DNA of 32,762 bases from an uncultured Collinsella sp. (lineage in GTDB: Bacteria > Actinomycetota > Coriobacteriia > Coriobacteriales > Coriobacteriaceae): contig CAAEOE010000045.1 of the NCBI GenBank assembly GCA_900757505.1, positions 1 through 32,762 on the forward strand, given 5' to 3'. The stretch's first letter is position 1, and each line of letters opens with the position of its first letter. The notes under the pieces were generated by a model that saw only the letters and a program-made list of their open reading frames with translations, ran no database searches and was not told the DNA's origin. Shown here piece after piece: positions 14,681 through 22,806 of this stretch. Both the position numbers and the translations under genes were made by a program.

Positions 14681-15577
14681 CTAGATATGCTGACGAATCG
14701 CGTCGATATAGGCCCGACCGTAGCGCGTAAGCGTCGTGTTCTTGCGCGTGATGATGCCAATCTCCATGTACTCGTCCACGTCGAGCGGAATCGAGATGAT
14801 GCCGGGACCGTTGAGCTCGTGACTGATCACGCCTGAGCATACCGTGTAGCCGTTGAGGCCCATGGCCAGGTTGAACAGCGTCGCGCGATCGCGCACGCGG
14901 ATGTTCTTGCGACGCTCAAACGTCGAGGTCAGTTCCTCGGAATAGTAAAACGAATTATAGCTGCCCTGCTCGTAGGACAGGAAGGGATAGTCCTCCAGGT
15001 CCTCGAGCGTCACGCTGGAGCGGCCCGCCAGCGGATGGTCGGCGCACACAAAAACGTGCGGCGTGGCACAGAAGAGCCCCTCGAATACGAGCTCGTTGGC
15101 GGCGAGCATGCGCTCGATGACCTCGCGATTGTGCTCCGACAGATACAGGATGCCGAGCTCGCTTTTCATATGCGCGACGTCCTCGATAATCTCGTGAGTC
15201 TGCTCCTCGCGCAGGGTAAAGTCGTAGCGCGCGGCATCGAACTCGCGGATCACATCGACAAACGCATTAACGGCAAAGGAATAATGCTGGCAGCTCACAC
15301 TAAAGTGCGGCACTTGCTCGGACGCGCCCTTGTACTTGCCTTCGAGCAGATCGGCCTGGTCGAGCACCTGTCGCGCGTAGCCCAAGAAGGTCTCGCCCTC
15401 CTCGGACACAATGACACCCTTGTTGGTGCGCTCAAAGATGTGCACACCCATCTCGTTTTCGAGATCACGAATCGATGCGGTAATCGAAGGCTGCGACACA
15501 AAGAGTCGGCGCGAGGCCTCGGTGATGCTGCCGCATTCGGCAACTTTGACGACATATCTGAGCTGCTGAAGCTTCAT
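14681..15577 (-). CDS. LysR-family regulator (CysB/CysL-like)
   Basis: 298 residues from ATG at 15577 with a GGGAGG SD. The N-terminal winged helix reads MKLQQLRYVVKVAECGSITEASRRLFVSQPSITASIRDLE (shown only as landmark: ITEASRRLFVSQPSITASI). A two-lobed effector domain follows. Its SD starts within ten bases of the HAD gene's stop, so the two are probably cotranscribed. The methyltransferase gene 155 bases downstream, with LTTR-like dyads between, is the likely target, suggesting a link to sulfur amino acid supply (inference). Confidence 0.9.
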   Translation of the reverse strand: MKLQQLRYVVKVAECGSITEASRRLFVSQPSITASIRDLENEMGVHIFERTNKGVIVSEEGETFLGYARQVLDQADLLEGKYKGASEQVPHFSVSCQHYSFAVNAFVDVIREFDAARYDFTLREEQTHEIIEDVAHMKSELGILYLSEHNREVIERMLAANELVFEGLFCATPHVFVCADHPLAGRSSVTLEDLEDYPFLSYEQGSYNSFYYSEELTSTFERRKNIRVRDRATLFNLAMGLNGYTVCSGVISHELNGPGIISIPLDVDEYMEIGIITRKNTTLTRYGRAYIDAIRQHI

Positions 15578-15587
15578 AGCGCCCTCC

Positions 15588-16496
15588 CTAGACGTTCGTG
15601 ACGTCGAAACCCGTCGTGCTCACTTGAAGCATAAACGGCGGCATCTCCCCTGTTGCCGCACAGGCAGCAATCTGATGCAGAGCCCCGGCAACTGCATCGT
15701 CTGCTGCAGCGCCGATATGCCAGCGTGCGGCAGCCGTGACGGCCTCGTTGGCATTGGCGACTGCAACGGAGTTGGGAACGGCATCGATCATGGGCAGATC
15801 GTTATCGGAATCACCGAATACGGCCACCTCGTCGAGCGTCAGGTCCAAAGCGCGCGCCAGCTCCAGCGCGGCGCAACCCTTGTCCCAACCTGCTGGAAGG
15901 ATGTCGAACAGGCGCACACGATTGTTGGGAAACACGAGTGAGAGCTCCGGTACCTCAGCGGCAACGCGCTCACGTAGCTCCGCGAGCTCCTCACGCGAGC
16001 GGGCGCTCCAGATATTCGCCTTGAACACCGGCGCGTCGTCGACAACGGGACGGCACGGAGCCTCTTCGCCTTTGAGCCATGCGTTGCCGCCCGACTCCAT
16101 GGCGCGACGCACGCGCTCGGGGTCGCTCGTCACGCAATAGGCATCGTTATCCCAAAAGTCGTCACCCAGGCTGTAGACCTTTAGATAGGTATCGTCGGTC
16201 TCTTGCTCCAGATAGTCGGCCAAACGCATCAGAGCATCGTTGTCGATTGCGTGCGAGGCGACTACTTCGCCGCCGACAAACATCACCTGGCCGTTACAGA
16301 ACGCGCCAGTCGAAAAACACTCGGAACGATTTTTGAACATCCAGCCCATCGCGGACGGCTGACGACCCGAAACCGGGCCAAAGTGTAGACCCGCCGCCTG
16401 CATGGCATGAATACCCTCGATGGCGTAGTCGCTGGCGCCGTCATGCCCGGCCGGAATCAGCGTATCGTCCATATCGGTCAGCACAAGTTTAATCAT
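15588..16496 (-). CDS. HAD-superfamily Cof-type phosphatase
   Basis: 302 residues. HAD motif I is DMDDTL (nucleophile Asp7 and Asp9), motif II is in GPVSGRQ, the motif III lysine is in AGWDKGCAALELA, and motif IV is GDSDND. The central cap of about 110 residues between motifs II and III is the C2B type of Cof proteins, which dephosphorylate sugar phosphates or PLP-like compounds. ATG at 16496 follows GAGGGG. Eleven bases separate its end from the LysR start downstream, suggesting an operon. Confidence 0.88.
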   Translation of the reverse strand: MIKLVLTDMDDTLIPAGHDGASDYAIEGIHAMQAAGLHFGPVSGRQPSAMGWMFKNRSECFSTGAFCNGQVMFVGGEVVASHAIDNDALMRLADYLEQETDDTYLKVYSLGDDFWDNDAYCVTSDPERVRRAMESGGNAWLKGEEAPCRPVVDDAPVFKANIWSARSREELAELRERVAAEVPELSLVFPNNRVRLFDILPAGWDKGCAALELARALDLTLDEVAVFGDSDNDLPMIDAVPNSVAVANANEAVTAAARWHIGAAADDAVAGALHQIAACAATGEMPPFMLQVSTTGFDVTNV

Positions 16497-16537
16497 AAGG
16501 TCCCCTCGGTCATTCTTAATCCCGTCTATTGTACCGA

Positions 16538-16637
16538 CCTGCCAAAAAGGGACAGGTTTATTTCGGCAGGTTTCATCTGGGAAAACGCAAAGTCCCAGTT
16601 GCTACCCGCCAAAATAAACCTGTCCCTTTTTGGCAGG
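16538..16637. repeat. Long hairpin with 26-bp perfect inverted arms
   Basis: Arms at 16538-16563 and 16612-16637 are perfectly complementary. Inside, GGC/GCC, GGT/ACC and CTGGGA/TCCCAG extend the pairing, so nearly all 100 bases fold into one rod. The arm contains AAAAAGGGACAG, resembling the AAAGGGAC core of the hairpins at 25-31 kb. It lies between the HAD start and the TPP riboswitch and may be a non-autonomous repeat. Confidence 0.75.
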
Positions 16638-16663
16638 TGCGCTAGTATAGGGAACAACAGATT

Positions 16664-16759
16664 CGATGCGGGAGTGCCGGCGGTGCAAACCACAAGGCTG
16701 AGAGGGCATGGGGCCCAATCCTTTGAACCTGTCAGTTAATGCTGGCGTAGGGAGCATGC
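16664..16759 (+). promoter_or_regulatory. TPP riboswitch (THI element)
   Basis: The conserved blocks are present in order: GGGAGTGCC, CTGAGA (16699-16704 region), CCTTTGAACCTG, and GCGTAGGGAGCATG. P1 pairs ATGC at 16666-16669 with GCAT at 16754-16757. It is followed by a terminator and then thiM, the standard arrangement in which bound thiamine pyrophosphate favours termination. Confidence 0.93.
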
Positions 16760-16769
16760 CGCCTTTTTA

Positions 16770-16799
16770 GGGGCGCTGTCTATGCACAGCGCCCCTTTT
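16770..16799 (+). terminator. Riboswitch-controlled terminator before thiM
   Basis: GGGGCGCTGT pairs with ACAGCGCCCC around CTATGC, followed by TTTT. It lies between the TPP aptamer and the thiM SD (AAGGAGG, 16807-16813). Confidence 0.9.
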
Positions 16800-16821
16800 C
16801 TATGCCAAGGAGGCATGTGCA

Positions 16822-17661
16822 GTGATTGATTCGGAACAGCTTAAGCAACATATGGTCAAGGCCGTGGAGGAGATTCGCGCCACCAATCCGATGGCCGGCT
16901 CCATCACCAACACGGTGACGATCGACTTTGTCGCCAACGCGCAGCTCGCCGTGGGCGGTTCGGCCGCCATGGTCTATCTGCCCGACGAGGGCGAGGCGCT
17001 CGTTGCCGGCGGCGGCGCCATCTATCTCAACATGGGCACGCTCTTCCCCATCTACGAGCAGACGATTCCCCGCGCGGCCAAGGCGGCACACGACGCCGGC
17101 AAGCCCTGGGTGCTCGATCCGGTGGGCCTGGGCATCGGCAGCCTGCGCACCCAGTTGGTAAATGAGCTCAAGCAGTACAAGCCCGCCATCGTGCGCGGCA
17201 ACGCCTCCGAGATCATCGCACTCGCCGGCCTGTGGGGCCTTGAGGGCGAGGCAGCTGATCTGAGCCGCGTACGCGGTGTCGATACCACCGACACGGTCGA
17301 TGCCGCCCGCGATGCCGCCGTGGCGCTCGCTCGCTACACCGGCGGCGCCGTTGTGGTCTCGGGCGAAGTCGACCTGATTACCGACGGCGCCACCGTGGCC
17401 AAATCCCACGGCGGCAGCCCGCTCATGTCAAAGATCACCGGCTGCGGCTGCTCGCAGGGCGGCGTGCTGGCCGTGTACGCCTGCGTCACCGATCCGTTTA
17501 CGGCGGCAGTCTGCGGCACCGCGGTCTACAACGTTGCCGGCACGCGTGCCGCCGCTGTCGCCGATGCCCCGGCAAGCTTTAAGGTCGCCTTTATCGACGA
17601 GCTCTACCGCGCAACCGCCCAGGACATTGCCGATAACCGACTCGAACTCGAGGAGGCATAA
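16822..17661 (+). CDS. thiM: Hydroxyethylthiazole kinase
   Basis: 279 residues from GTG at 16822 with AAGGAGG eight bases upstream. Family landmarks: NTVTIDFVANAQLAVGGSA (cf. the ITN..ND.AN..LALG region), VLDPVGLGIGSLR, RGNASEIIALAG and the C-terminal anion hole/catalytic segment KITGCGCSQGG. ThiM phosphorylates the thiazole moiety (salvaged THZ) with ATP; ThiE then joins it to HMP-PP. First gene of a three-gene unit under the TPP riboswitch. Confidence 0.95.
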   Translation: MIDSEQLKQHMVKAVEEIRATNPMAGSITNTVTIDFVANAQLAVGGSAAMVYLPDEGEALVAGGGAIYLNMGTLFPIYEQTIPRAAKAAHDAGKPWVLDPVGLGIGSLRTQLVNELKQYKPAIVRGNASEIIALAGLWGLEGEAADLSRVRGVDTTDTVDAARDAAVALARYTGGAVVVSGEVDLITDGATVAKSHGGSPLMSKITGCGCSQGGVLAVYACVTDPFTAAVCGTAVYNVAGTRAAAVADAPASFKVAFIDELYRATAQDIADNRLELEEA

Positions 17662-17664
17662 GCC

Positions 17665-18006
17665 ATGTCCGAACCCGCAACCAATACCGGCATGAACACG
17701 CTCGTCGCTGTAGCCATCGCCCCGTGCGGCACCGGCGATGAACTGTCCGCCGAGGTCGCTGAAGTCGTGCGCGTCATTCGCGAGAGCGGCCTTCCCAACC
17801 GCACCACCTCGATGTTCACCGAGATCGAGGGCGACTGGGACGAGGTCATGCAGGTCGTGCGCGACGCAACCTTTGTGTTGGCGAGCAAGGGCATCCGTAC
17901 CGAAGTCGTGCTCAAAGCCGATATTCGACCCGGATTTACCGACACCATGACCGGCAAGCTCGAGCGCATGGAAGCACAGATCAAACAGCAGGAGGAAGCA
18001 CGATGA
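17665..18006 (+). CDS. Thiamine-binding protein, MTH1187/YkoF-like (DUF77)
   Basis: 113 residues; starts four bases after the thiM stop and overlaps thiE by four bases, with SD GAGGAGG upstream. VAVAIAPCGTGDELSAEVAEVVRVI followed by TSMFTEIEGDWDEVMQVV matches the small ferredoxin-like thiamine-binding family (landmark pieces only: IAPCGTG, TEIEGDWDE). These proteins bind thiamine or its pyrimidine part in thiamine uptake or salvage clusters. Placement between thiM and thiE supports this. Confidence 0.85.
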   Translation: MSEPATNTGMNTLVAVAIAPCGTGDELSAEVAEVVRVIRESGLPNRTTSMFTEIEGDWDEVMQVVRDATFVLASKGIRTEVVLKADIRPGFTDTMTGKLERMEAQIKQQEEAR

Positions 18007-18698
18007 GCATCCGCGACAACCTTGATATCTCGGCCTATCTGGTACTCGGCCCCGAAAACACGCTCGGGCGTCCCGTGGGCGATGTGGTGGCCCAGGCGCT
18101 CGACGCAGGCTTTACCTGCATCCAGGTGCGCTCCAAGGTGGCAAGCGCCCGCGAGATCATCGCGCTGACGGGCGACGCCGCGCAGGCAATCGCACAGGCC
18201 GGCAAGACCGGTCAGGTCGCCCTGCTGATCGACGACCGCCTGGACTGCATACTCGCCGCGCGCGAGCAGGGCATCGCTGTCGACGGCGTGCACGTGGGCC
18301 AGAGTGATATTCCCGTCGAGGTCTGCCGCAAACTTTTGGGCCCCGATGCCATCGTGGGCCTTTCGGCCCGCTGCGAGGAGATGCTCGAGTACGTCAAGAC
18401 CGCCGACATGAGCCTAGTCGACTACCTGGGCATCGGTCCACTCCACGAGACCGAGACCAAACGCGACTGCGGACGCGCGGCCGACGGCTCTATCATTACC
18501 AAGAGCTTTGAGGACCTGGCCGCACTCCACGCGGCAAGCCCCGTGCCCATCGTGGTGGGCGGCGGCGTCAAGACGGCCGACCTGCCGCAGCTCAAGGCTA
18601 CCGGCGTCGATGGCTTCTTTGTGGTGAGCGCCGTCTGCAGCGCCGATGACCCCTACGCCGCGGCCAAGGAGCTCGTCGACACCTGGCGGCAGGCATAG
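18003..18698 (+). CDS. thiE: Thiamine-phosphate synthase
   Basis: 231 residues. ThiE motifs are clear: CIQVRSK (cf. QLREK), GVHVGQSD, the GLSARCEEM turn, DYLGIGPLHETETKRD (cf. DY.G.GP...T.TK) and IVVGGGV. The enzyme condenses HMP-PP with thiazole phosphate to thiamine phosphate. The start ATG overlaps the stop of the preceding gene (ATGA), implying translational coupling. No thiD or thiC is in the window, so HMP-PP must come from elsewhere or from salvage. Confidence 0.95.
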   Translation: MSIRDNLDISAYLVLGPENTLGRPVGDVVAQALDAGFTCIQVRSKVASAREIIALTGDAAQAIAQAGKTGQVALLIDDRLDCILAAREQGIAVDGVHVGQSDIPVEVCRKLLGPDAIVGLSARCEEMLEYVKTADMSLVDYLGIGPLHETETKRDCGRAADGSIITKSFEDLAALHAASPVPIVVGGGVKTADLPQLKATGVDGFFVVSAVCSADDPYAAAKELVDTWRQA

Positions 18699-18742
18699 GC
18701 ATAGGCCGAGCAGCTGATTCGCAGCCTCATATCTTCAGCAAC

Positions 18743-18912
18743 GGAAAGCGCATCCCAATTTGAACCTCCATTCCGGGATGCGCTTTCCGCATGCGGCTCC
18801 GTTGGGAAACCGCATCCCATTCCAGACGCAAATTCTGGGACGCCGTTTCCAAAACCCGCCCGTCCGGGAAACTGCATCCCGTTCTGGGCGCCGATTCTGG
18901 GATGCGCTTTCC
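18743..18912. repeat. Array of three related hairpins
   Basis: Three units of 46-48 bases (18743-18788, 18804-18850, 18865-18912) share the plan GGAAA(G/C)CGCATCCC ... GGGA(T/C)GC..TTTCC. Unit arms differ slightly but keep pairing. Loops contain TTCTGGG-like sequence. The array fills the gap between the convergent thiE and patatin-like genes. No T tract follows any unit. Confidence 0.75.
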
Positions 18913-18934
18913 GCCGAGTCCGCGGCAGTTTGCC

Positions 18935-19804
18935 CTACCCCGCCAGATACGCTTCCAGCGCCGGCAAAGTCGCCTCCGCATCGCGACGGCCGATCTGATA
19001 GATGTGCTCGAGCTCATCAGGCTCGCGGCACAGCGACGGCACCTTTACCGATTCACTCGGCCGCACCACAAAGACCTCGCCAGCGGCCTCGCGACGCGCC
19101 AGGTCATCGAGCGTGGCATTGTAGACCTCATGCCGATGCTCAAGCGCTGCGACAAACTCCGGGTAGTGACGGAACACACGCCGCAGCATGGGCATCACGC
19201 TGTTGGGCTGCTTTACAAAGCCCGCCGGTTGCGTCAGCACCACCACGTTGCGGTCATAGCCCTGCGCAAACAGCCATGCGCTGGGAATAGAATCAGCCAC
19301 GCCACCATCCAAATACTTACGCCCCTCAATGGCGACAGGACGCGTTGCCACGGGAATCGCCGACGAGGCGCGGATCCACTCGATATCGCGCTCGTCGCCA
19401 TAGGGCAGATCATGGTAGACCGCCTCGCCCGTCTCGATATCGGTACACACGCACGTAAACCGCATGGGGCAGGCGCGATATGCCTCCAGGTCAATGGGGT
19501 CGCGCTCGATGGGCACCTCGTGATAGGCAAACTCGGCATTGTACATATCGCCGGTGCGCAACCAACTCGTCACGCTCGCATAGCGCTTGTCGGCGCAATA
19601 GGCCTTGTTGTAGCGAATAGCACGGCCGATCTGGCGCGATTTAAAGTTGTAGCCAAACGCCGCGCCCGCCGAGACACCCACCATATGGTCGCAGGTCAAA
19701 CCGTGCTCCATCCAAACGTCGAGCACGCCCGCCGTATACATACCGCGGTAGCCGCCTCCCTCGAGCGCCAGCCCCACCGCGTGCGTCATATTTGGCTGTG
19801 TCAT
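18935..19804 (-). CDS. Patatin-like phospholipase
   Basis: 289 residues. Patatin features: oxyanion loop LEGGGYRGMYTAG, nucleophile elbow GVSAG, and catalytic Asp in LDGGVADSIP. The catalytic Ser-Asp dyad family hydrolyses acyl esters of phospholipids or other lipids. The fold matches the YjjU/RssA bacterial group. SD GGAGAT lies nine bases before ATG 19804. No signal peptide or membrane segment is seen. Convergent with thiE. Confidence 0.9.
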   Translation of the reverse strand: MTQPNMTHAVGLALEGGGYRGMYTAGVLDVWMEHGLTCDHMVGVSAGAAFGYNFKSRQIGRAIRYNKAYCADKRYASVTSWLRTGDMYNAEFAYHEVPIERDPIDLEAYRACPMRFTCVCTDIETGEAVYHDLPYGDERDIEWIRASSAIPVATRPVAIEGRKYLDGGVADSIPSAWLFAQGYDRNVVVLTQPAGFVKQPNSVMPMLRRVFRHYPEFVAALEHRHEVYNATLDDLARREAAGEVFVVRPSESVKVPSLCREPDELEHIYQIGRRDAEATLPALEAYLAG

Positions 19805-19932
19805 GCGACCATCTCCGTCCCCGCAAATTTAAACGGAACAAGTATACCCGTCAACATATACCGCCCCAGTCGCATTTTTATCGAACATCGCATCGTCGCG
19901 CTACCGCTTGTCGAATAATAGCCGCCCACAGT

Positions 19933-20229
19933 ATGTGCACCCATATCCCCGCTCTCGAGGAAAGCGGCTTTGCGGTGACGCTCGACAAGTACATTTGGCA
20001 GATTGTGCCCGTCGACCGCAATCAAGGCCGCAGCACGCAAATCATTTCATCGATGCTCGAAATGGCGCAGTCGCTCCATCTGCCCGTCGAGGTCGAAGGC
20101 GTCGAGACAAATGAGCAGGCGAACATGCTACGACAAATGGGCGCCCGCTACGCTCAGGGCTTCCTCTACTACCGCCCCATGCCGGCGAAGGATTTTGAGG
20201 CATTGCTCGATGGTGGCAATAACAACTGA
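19933..20229 (+). pseudogene. Collapsed EAL-domain remnant
   Basis: The frame keeps two distant parts of an EAL phosphodiesterase domain joined together. First comes IPALEESGFAVTLDKYIWQ, which normally follows the EAL motif. Directly after comes the C-terminal part: DRNQGRSTQIISSMLEMA, then VEGVET and GARYAQGFLYYRPMP. The middle, with the catalytic DDFG region and metal ligands, and the EAL motif itself are missing. No SD precedes the ATG at 19933. It is probably the tail of a lost GGDEF-EAL gene next to the surviving GGDEF gene. The gap 19805-19932 shows nothing else supportable. Confidence 0.7.
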
Positions 20230-20287
20230 TACGCTCGCGTGCAAAACGCCACCGCCGAAGGAAGCATTTGTCCCCATTGGCTAACTT

Positions 20288-20318
20288 ATATCCCCAATTC
20301 AAACCGAATTGGGGATAT
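20288..20318 (+). promoter_or_regulatory. 13-bp perfect inverted repeat before GGDEF gene
   Basis: ATATCCCCAATTC and GAATTGGGGATAT flank AAACC, 39 bases before the GGDEF start codon. It may be an operator or a leader hairpin; no T tract follows. Confidence 0.5.
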
Positions 20319-20356
20319 GATACAAACCGTTGTTCTGCCCAAGGAGGTTATCCATC

Positions 20357-21886
20357 ATGAACGAGTCGTACCGCATGGGCGAGCAATCGATTATTGCCTA
20401 TCTTCAGCGACTTGCGAATGGCATCTCGACCGCCGAACTCGATGTTGCCGCGCTGCCTGCTGAGCTACGCGCCGTTGGTGAGCAACTGCAAAAGACGCAT
20501 GCCATCCTGCAACAAGAGCGCCAGCTGCTTGAGCGCAACGCCTATATCGATCCGCTCACCAACTTGGGCAACCGCAACGGATTCGACCGTCACGTCGAGC
20601 AACTCTGGCGCAAAGGCGACCCCTTCACCTGCGCCTATATTGACATCGACCATCTCAAGCATTGCAACGATAGGTTTGGCCACGCCGAAGGCAATCGCTA
20701 TATTCTGAGCATCTGCCGCACGCTCTCCGAAACCATGGAGCACGATGAGATGCTGTTCCGTATCGGTGGAGACGAGTTTGTGCTCATCTCGCTCTCCGCA
20801 AACGAGACTGAACTCGAGCAGCGCTTGGAGCAGGTACGTACCGGGCTGATCGAGGCGAGCTCAGGCGGCAAGGCGCCCATGATCGGCAGCTTTAGCTTTG
20901 GCTGCTCGCGCGTCGACCCGCTTGCCGGCGACACGCGTCGCCAGATGACGATGGATGCCGATCGCAAGATGTATCGCTATAAGCTCATGCATCGTGTGCA
21001 GCAACCGAAAGGCGATGACGCACCGCAACGCCCAATCGTCGATCAGCTTCCTTGCAACGACCGGGTGTTCCAAGCGATCTCCATGAGCTCCGAGACGCGC
21101 TATCCGTTCATCCTTAACCTCGATACGGGAGAATCGCAATGGTCGGTTAACGCCGTGCGCGATTTTGACCTGCCCTCCCAGCACCCTTTTAACTCACTCG
21201 ACATGTGGCTCGCCCGCGTTCATCCCGAGGACCGCGGCAACGTACGCGCCGAGCTCGACATGGTGATAAACAGCACGTGGCACTTCCACTACATGCAGTA
21301 TCGCGTAATGGACGCCACCGGAGCGTACGCGCTTTGCGACTGCACGGGCTACCGCTTGGACGGCACTGATACCGAGCCTAACATGTACGTGGGCATTATC
21401 ATCAACCGAAGCCTAGCGGATACGACCGACTCGGTAACGGGTCTGGGCGATGTCCACGCCCTGGTCAACGCTATTGGAGAGATGCGCCGCGTGCCGCGCG
21501 AGGCAGGCTTTATTGCCATTAAGGTCGACGACATCGCCGAGGTCAATGCCCGCTTTGGATTCGATGCAGGTGACCGCGTGCTCGCCGAAAGCGCCGCCTG
21601 CCTTATGGAATGCTCGCGCGGCAAGGGTCGCCTGTTCCGCTCGACGGGGCCAACGTTCGTGGCGCTCTTCGATGAGCTCGGCCCCGAGGCAATCGATGAG
21701 ATCGCAGGCGACATCGAACGGTTCTTGGGTTCTCCCGTGCTCATCGGCTCGCTTGAATATCAGCCGCCCATTCGCGTGGCCACGCTCCATCTGGACGGCG
21801 TCGACCGTCAGCCTGTTTCGATTTTAAACGAGCTCAAAGCGTTGCTTAAAGAGGCACCGCAAGTACCGGGCACCAAACTGAACTAG
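20357..21886 (+). CDS. Diguanylate cyclase: GGDEF-PAS-degenerate GGDEF
   Basis: 509 residues from ATG at 20357 with AAGGAGG nine bases upstream. Residues 30-62 look coiled-coil. The first GGDEF domain spans about 63-215 with DPLTNLGNR, IDIDHLKHCND and an intact GGDEF (137-141); the RxxD inhibitory site is replaced by MEHD. A PAS-like domain follows at about 245-350 (VHPEDRGNVRAEL). A second GGDEF fold (about 355-500) has STGPTF where GGDEF should be, so it is presumably non-catalytic, perhaps GTP-binding. Predicted to make c-di-GMP under control of an unknown signal. No membrane segment, so cytosolic. Confidence 0.88.
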   Translation: MNESYRMGEQSIIAYLQRLANGISTAELDVAALPAELRAVGEQLQKTHAILQQERQLLERNAYIDPLTNLGNRNGFDRHVEQLWRKGDPFTCAYIDIDHLKHCNDRFGHAEGNRYILSICRTLSETMEHDEMLFRIGGDEFVLISLSANETELEQRLEQVRTGLIEASSGGKAPMIGSFSFGCSRVDPLAGDTRRQMTMDADRKMYRYKLMHRVQQPKGDDAPQRPIVDQLPCNDRVFQAISMSSETRYPFILNLDTGESQWSVNAVRDFDLPSQHPFNSLDMWLARVHPEDRGNVRAELDMVINSTWHFHYMQYRVMDATGAYALCDCTGYRLDGTDTEPNMYVGIIINRSLADTTDSVTGLGDVHALVNAIGEMRRVPREAGFIAIKVDDIAEVNARFGFDAGDRVLAESAACLMECSRGKGRLFRSTGPTFVALFDELGPEAIDEIAGDIERFLGSPVLIGSLEYQPPIRVATLHLDGVDRQPVSILNELKALLKEAPQVPGTKLN

Positions 21887-21890
21887 CGTC

Positions 21891-21935
21891 GTGGGGTGCG
21901 ATGTGAAACACAAGTCGTTTCACATCGCACCCCAC
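21891..21935. terminator. 19-bp perfect hairpin after GGDEF gene
   Basis: Arms 21891-21909 and 21917-21935 pair perfectly around ACAAGTC, six bases past the stop codon. There is no T tract, so it may act as an mRNA 3'-end stabiliser or a repeat rather than a terminator. Confidence 0.55.
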
Positions 21936-21997
21936 GCCATCTGCCCTCTCGTGCGATAATCCTCCGCAGAAGTCACCGACAGCAGAGGGAGTTTGTG

Positions 21998-22621
21998 ATG
22001 AAGGTTCTTTTGGTCAATGGCAGTCCCAAGGCAAACGGCAACACCGCCCGCGCACTCGCCGAGGTCGCCGAGCAGCTCAATACCGAAGGCATTGATACCG
22101 AGGTGTTTCAGCTGGGCGCCAAGCCCATTCGCGACTGCATCGGCTGCGGTCAGTGCGGCAAACTTGGCGGTCGCTGCACCTTTGACGACGACGTGGTGAA
22201 CGAGCTCATCGCTGCCGCCGAGCAGGCAGATGGCTTTGTCTTTGGCTCACCTGTCTACTATGCGCACCCCAGCGGCCGCATCCTTTCGGCCCTCGATCGC
22301 GCCTTCTATGCGGGCGGGCATGCCTTTGAGCACAAACCCGGCGCCGCAGTCGCCGTCGCCCGCCGCGGCGGCACGTCGACCACCTTCGATGTGCTCAACA
22401 AGTACTTCACCATTAAGCAAATGCCCGTAGTTGCCTCCACCTACTGGAACAACGTATTTGGCCGCGTGCCCGGCGACGCCGATGGGGATGCCGAGGGCCT
22501 TGCCACCATGCGAAACATCGGCAAAAACATGGCCTGGCTCCTGCGCTGTATCGAGGCAGGACAGGCCGCCGGTATCAACGCACCCGAGGCAGATCGCGCA
22601 ACGACCAACTTCATTCGATAA
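21998..22621 (+). CDS. NADPH-dependent FMN reductase / iron-sulfur flavoprotein-like
   Basis: 207 residues from ATG at 21998, SD GAGGGAG six bases upstream. The N-terminal flavodoxin-type phosphate loop is VNGSPKANGNTARAL. A cysteine cluster DCIGCGQCGKLGGRC (C-x2-C-x2-C-x6-C) resembles the compact cluster motif of Isf-type flavoproteins. GSPVYYAHPSGRILSALDR is the flavin-contact segment typical of this family. Such proteins reduce quinones, flavins or disulfides; the substrate is unknown. Element B follows just after the stop. Confidence 0.88.
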   Translation: MKVLLVNGSPKANGNTARALAEVAEQLNTEGIDTEVFQLGAKPIRDCIGCGQCGKLGGRCTFDDDVVNELIAAAEQADGFVFGSPVYYAHPSGRILSALDRAFYAGGHAFEHKPGAAVAVARRGGTSTTFDVLNKYFTIKQMPVVASTYWNNVFGRVPGDADGDAEGLATMRNIGKNMAWLLRCIEAGQAAGINAPEADRATTNFIR

Positions 22622-22628
22622 GTCCAGC

Positions 22629-22798
22629 GGTGGTCACCTCGATGTTCTATCAATGTCAGCGAAAAGCCAGCTGATGAGGCAAGGTGCCTTGAAAGAAGAG
22701 GGCGCTGGGCTTTTGCCCGCGCCCGACGATTGAAAGGCAGATTGCCTCATCAGATAGCTTTGCAGCGTCGAGGTGACCGCCGTTCGTTAGAACGGCGG
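22629..22798 (+). ncRNA. Structured element B (candidate leader RNA of ArsC-like gene)
   Basis: Basal helix of 14 pairs: 22629-22642 with 22768-22781 (one G-U). A second helix of 12 pairs: 22671-22682/22742-22753. Then GG/GA loop (22683-22684 against 22740-22741), TGCCTT/AAGGCA, a loop with GAAAGAAGAG facing CGACGATTGA, and an apical hairpin GGGCGC-T-GGGC/GCCC-GCGCCC with loop TTTT and a single bulged T as in element A. A 3' hairpin (22777-22785/22790-22798, loop GTTA) shares CCGCC with the basal helix, so the two cannot form together. Its 3' arm holds GGCGG, the only SD-like sequence before the ATG at 22807. A control switch for that gene is inference. Confidence 0.6.
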
Positions 22799-22806
22799 AA
22801 CAATAT

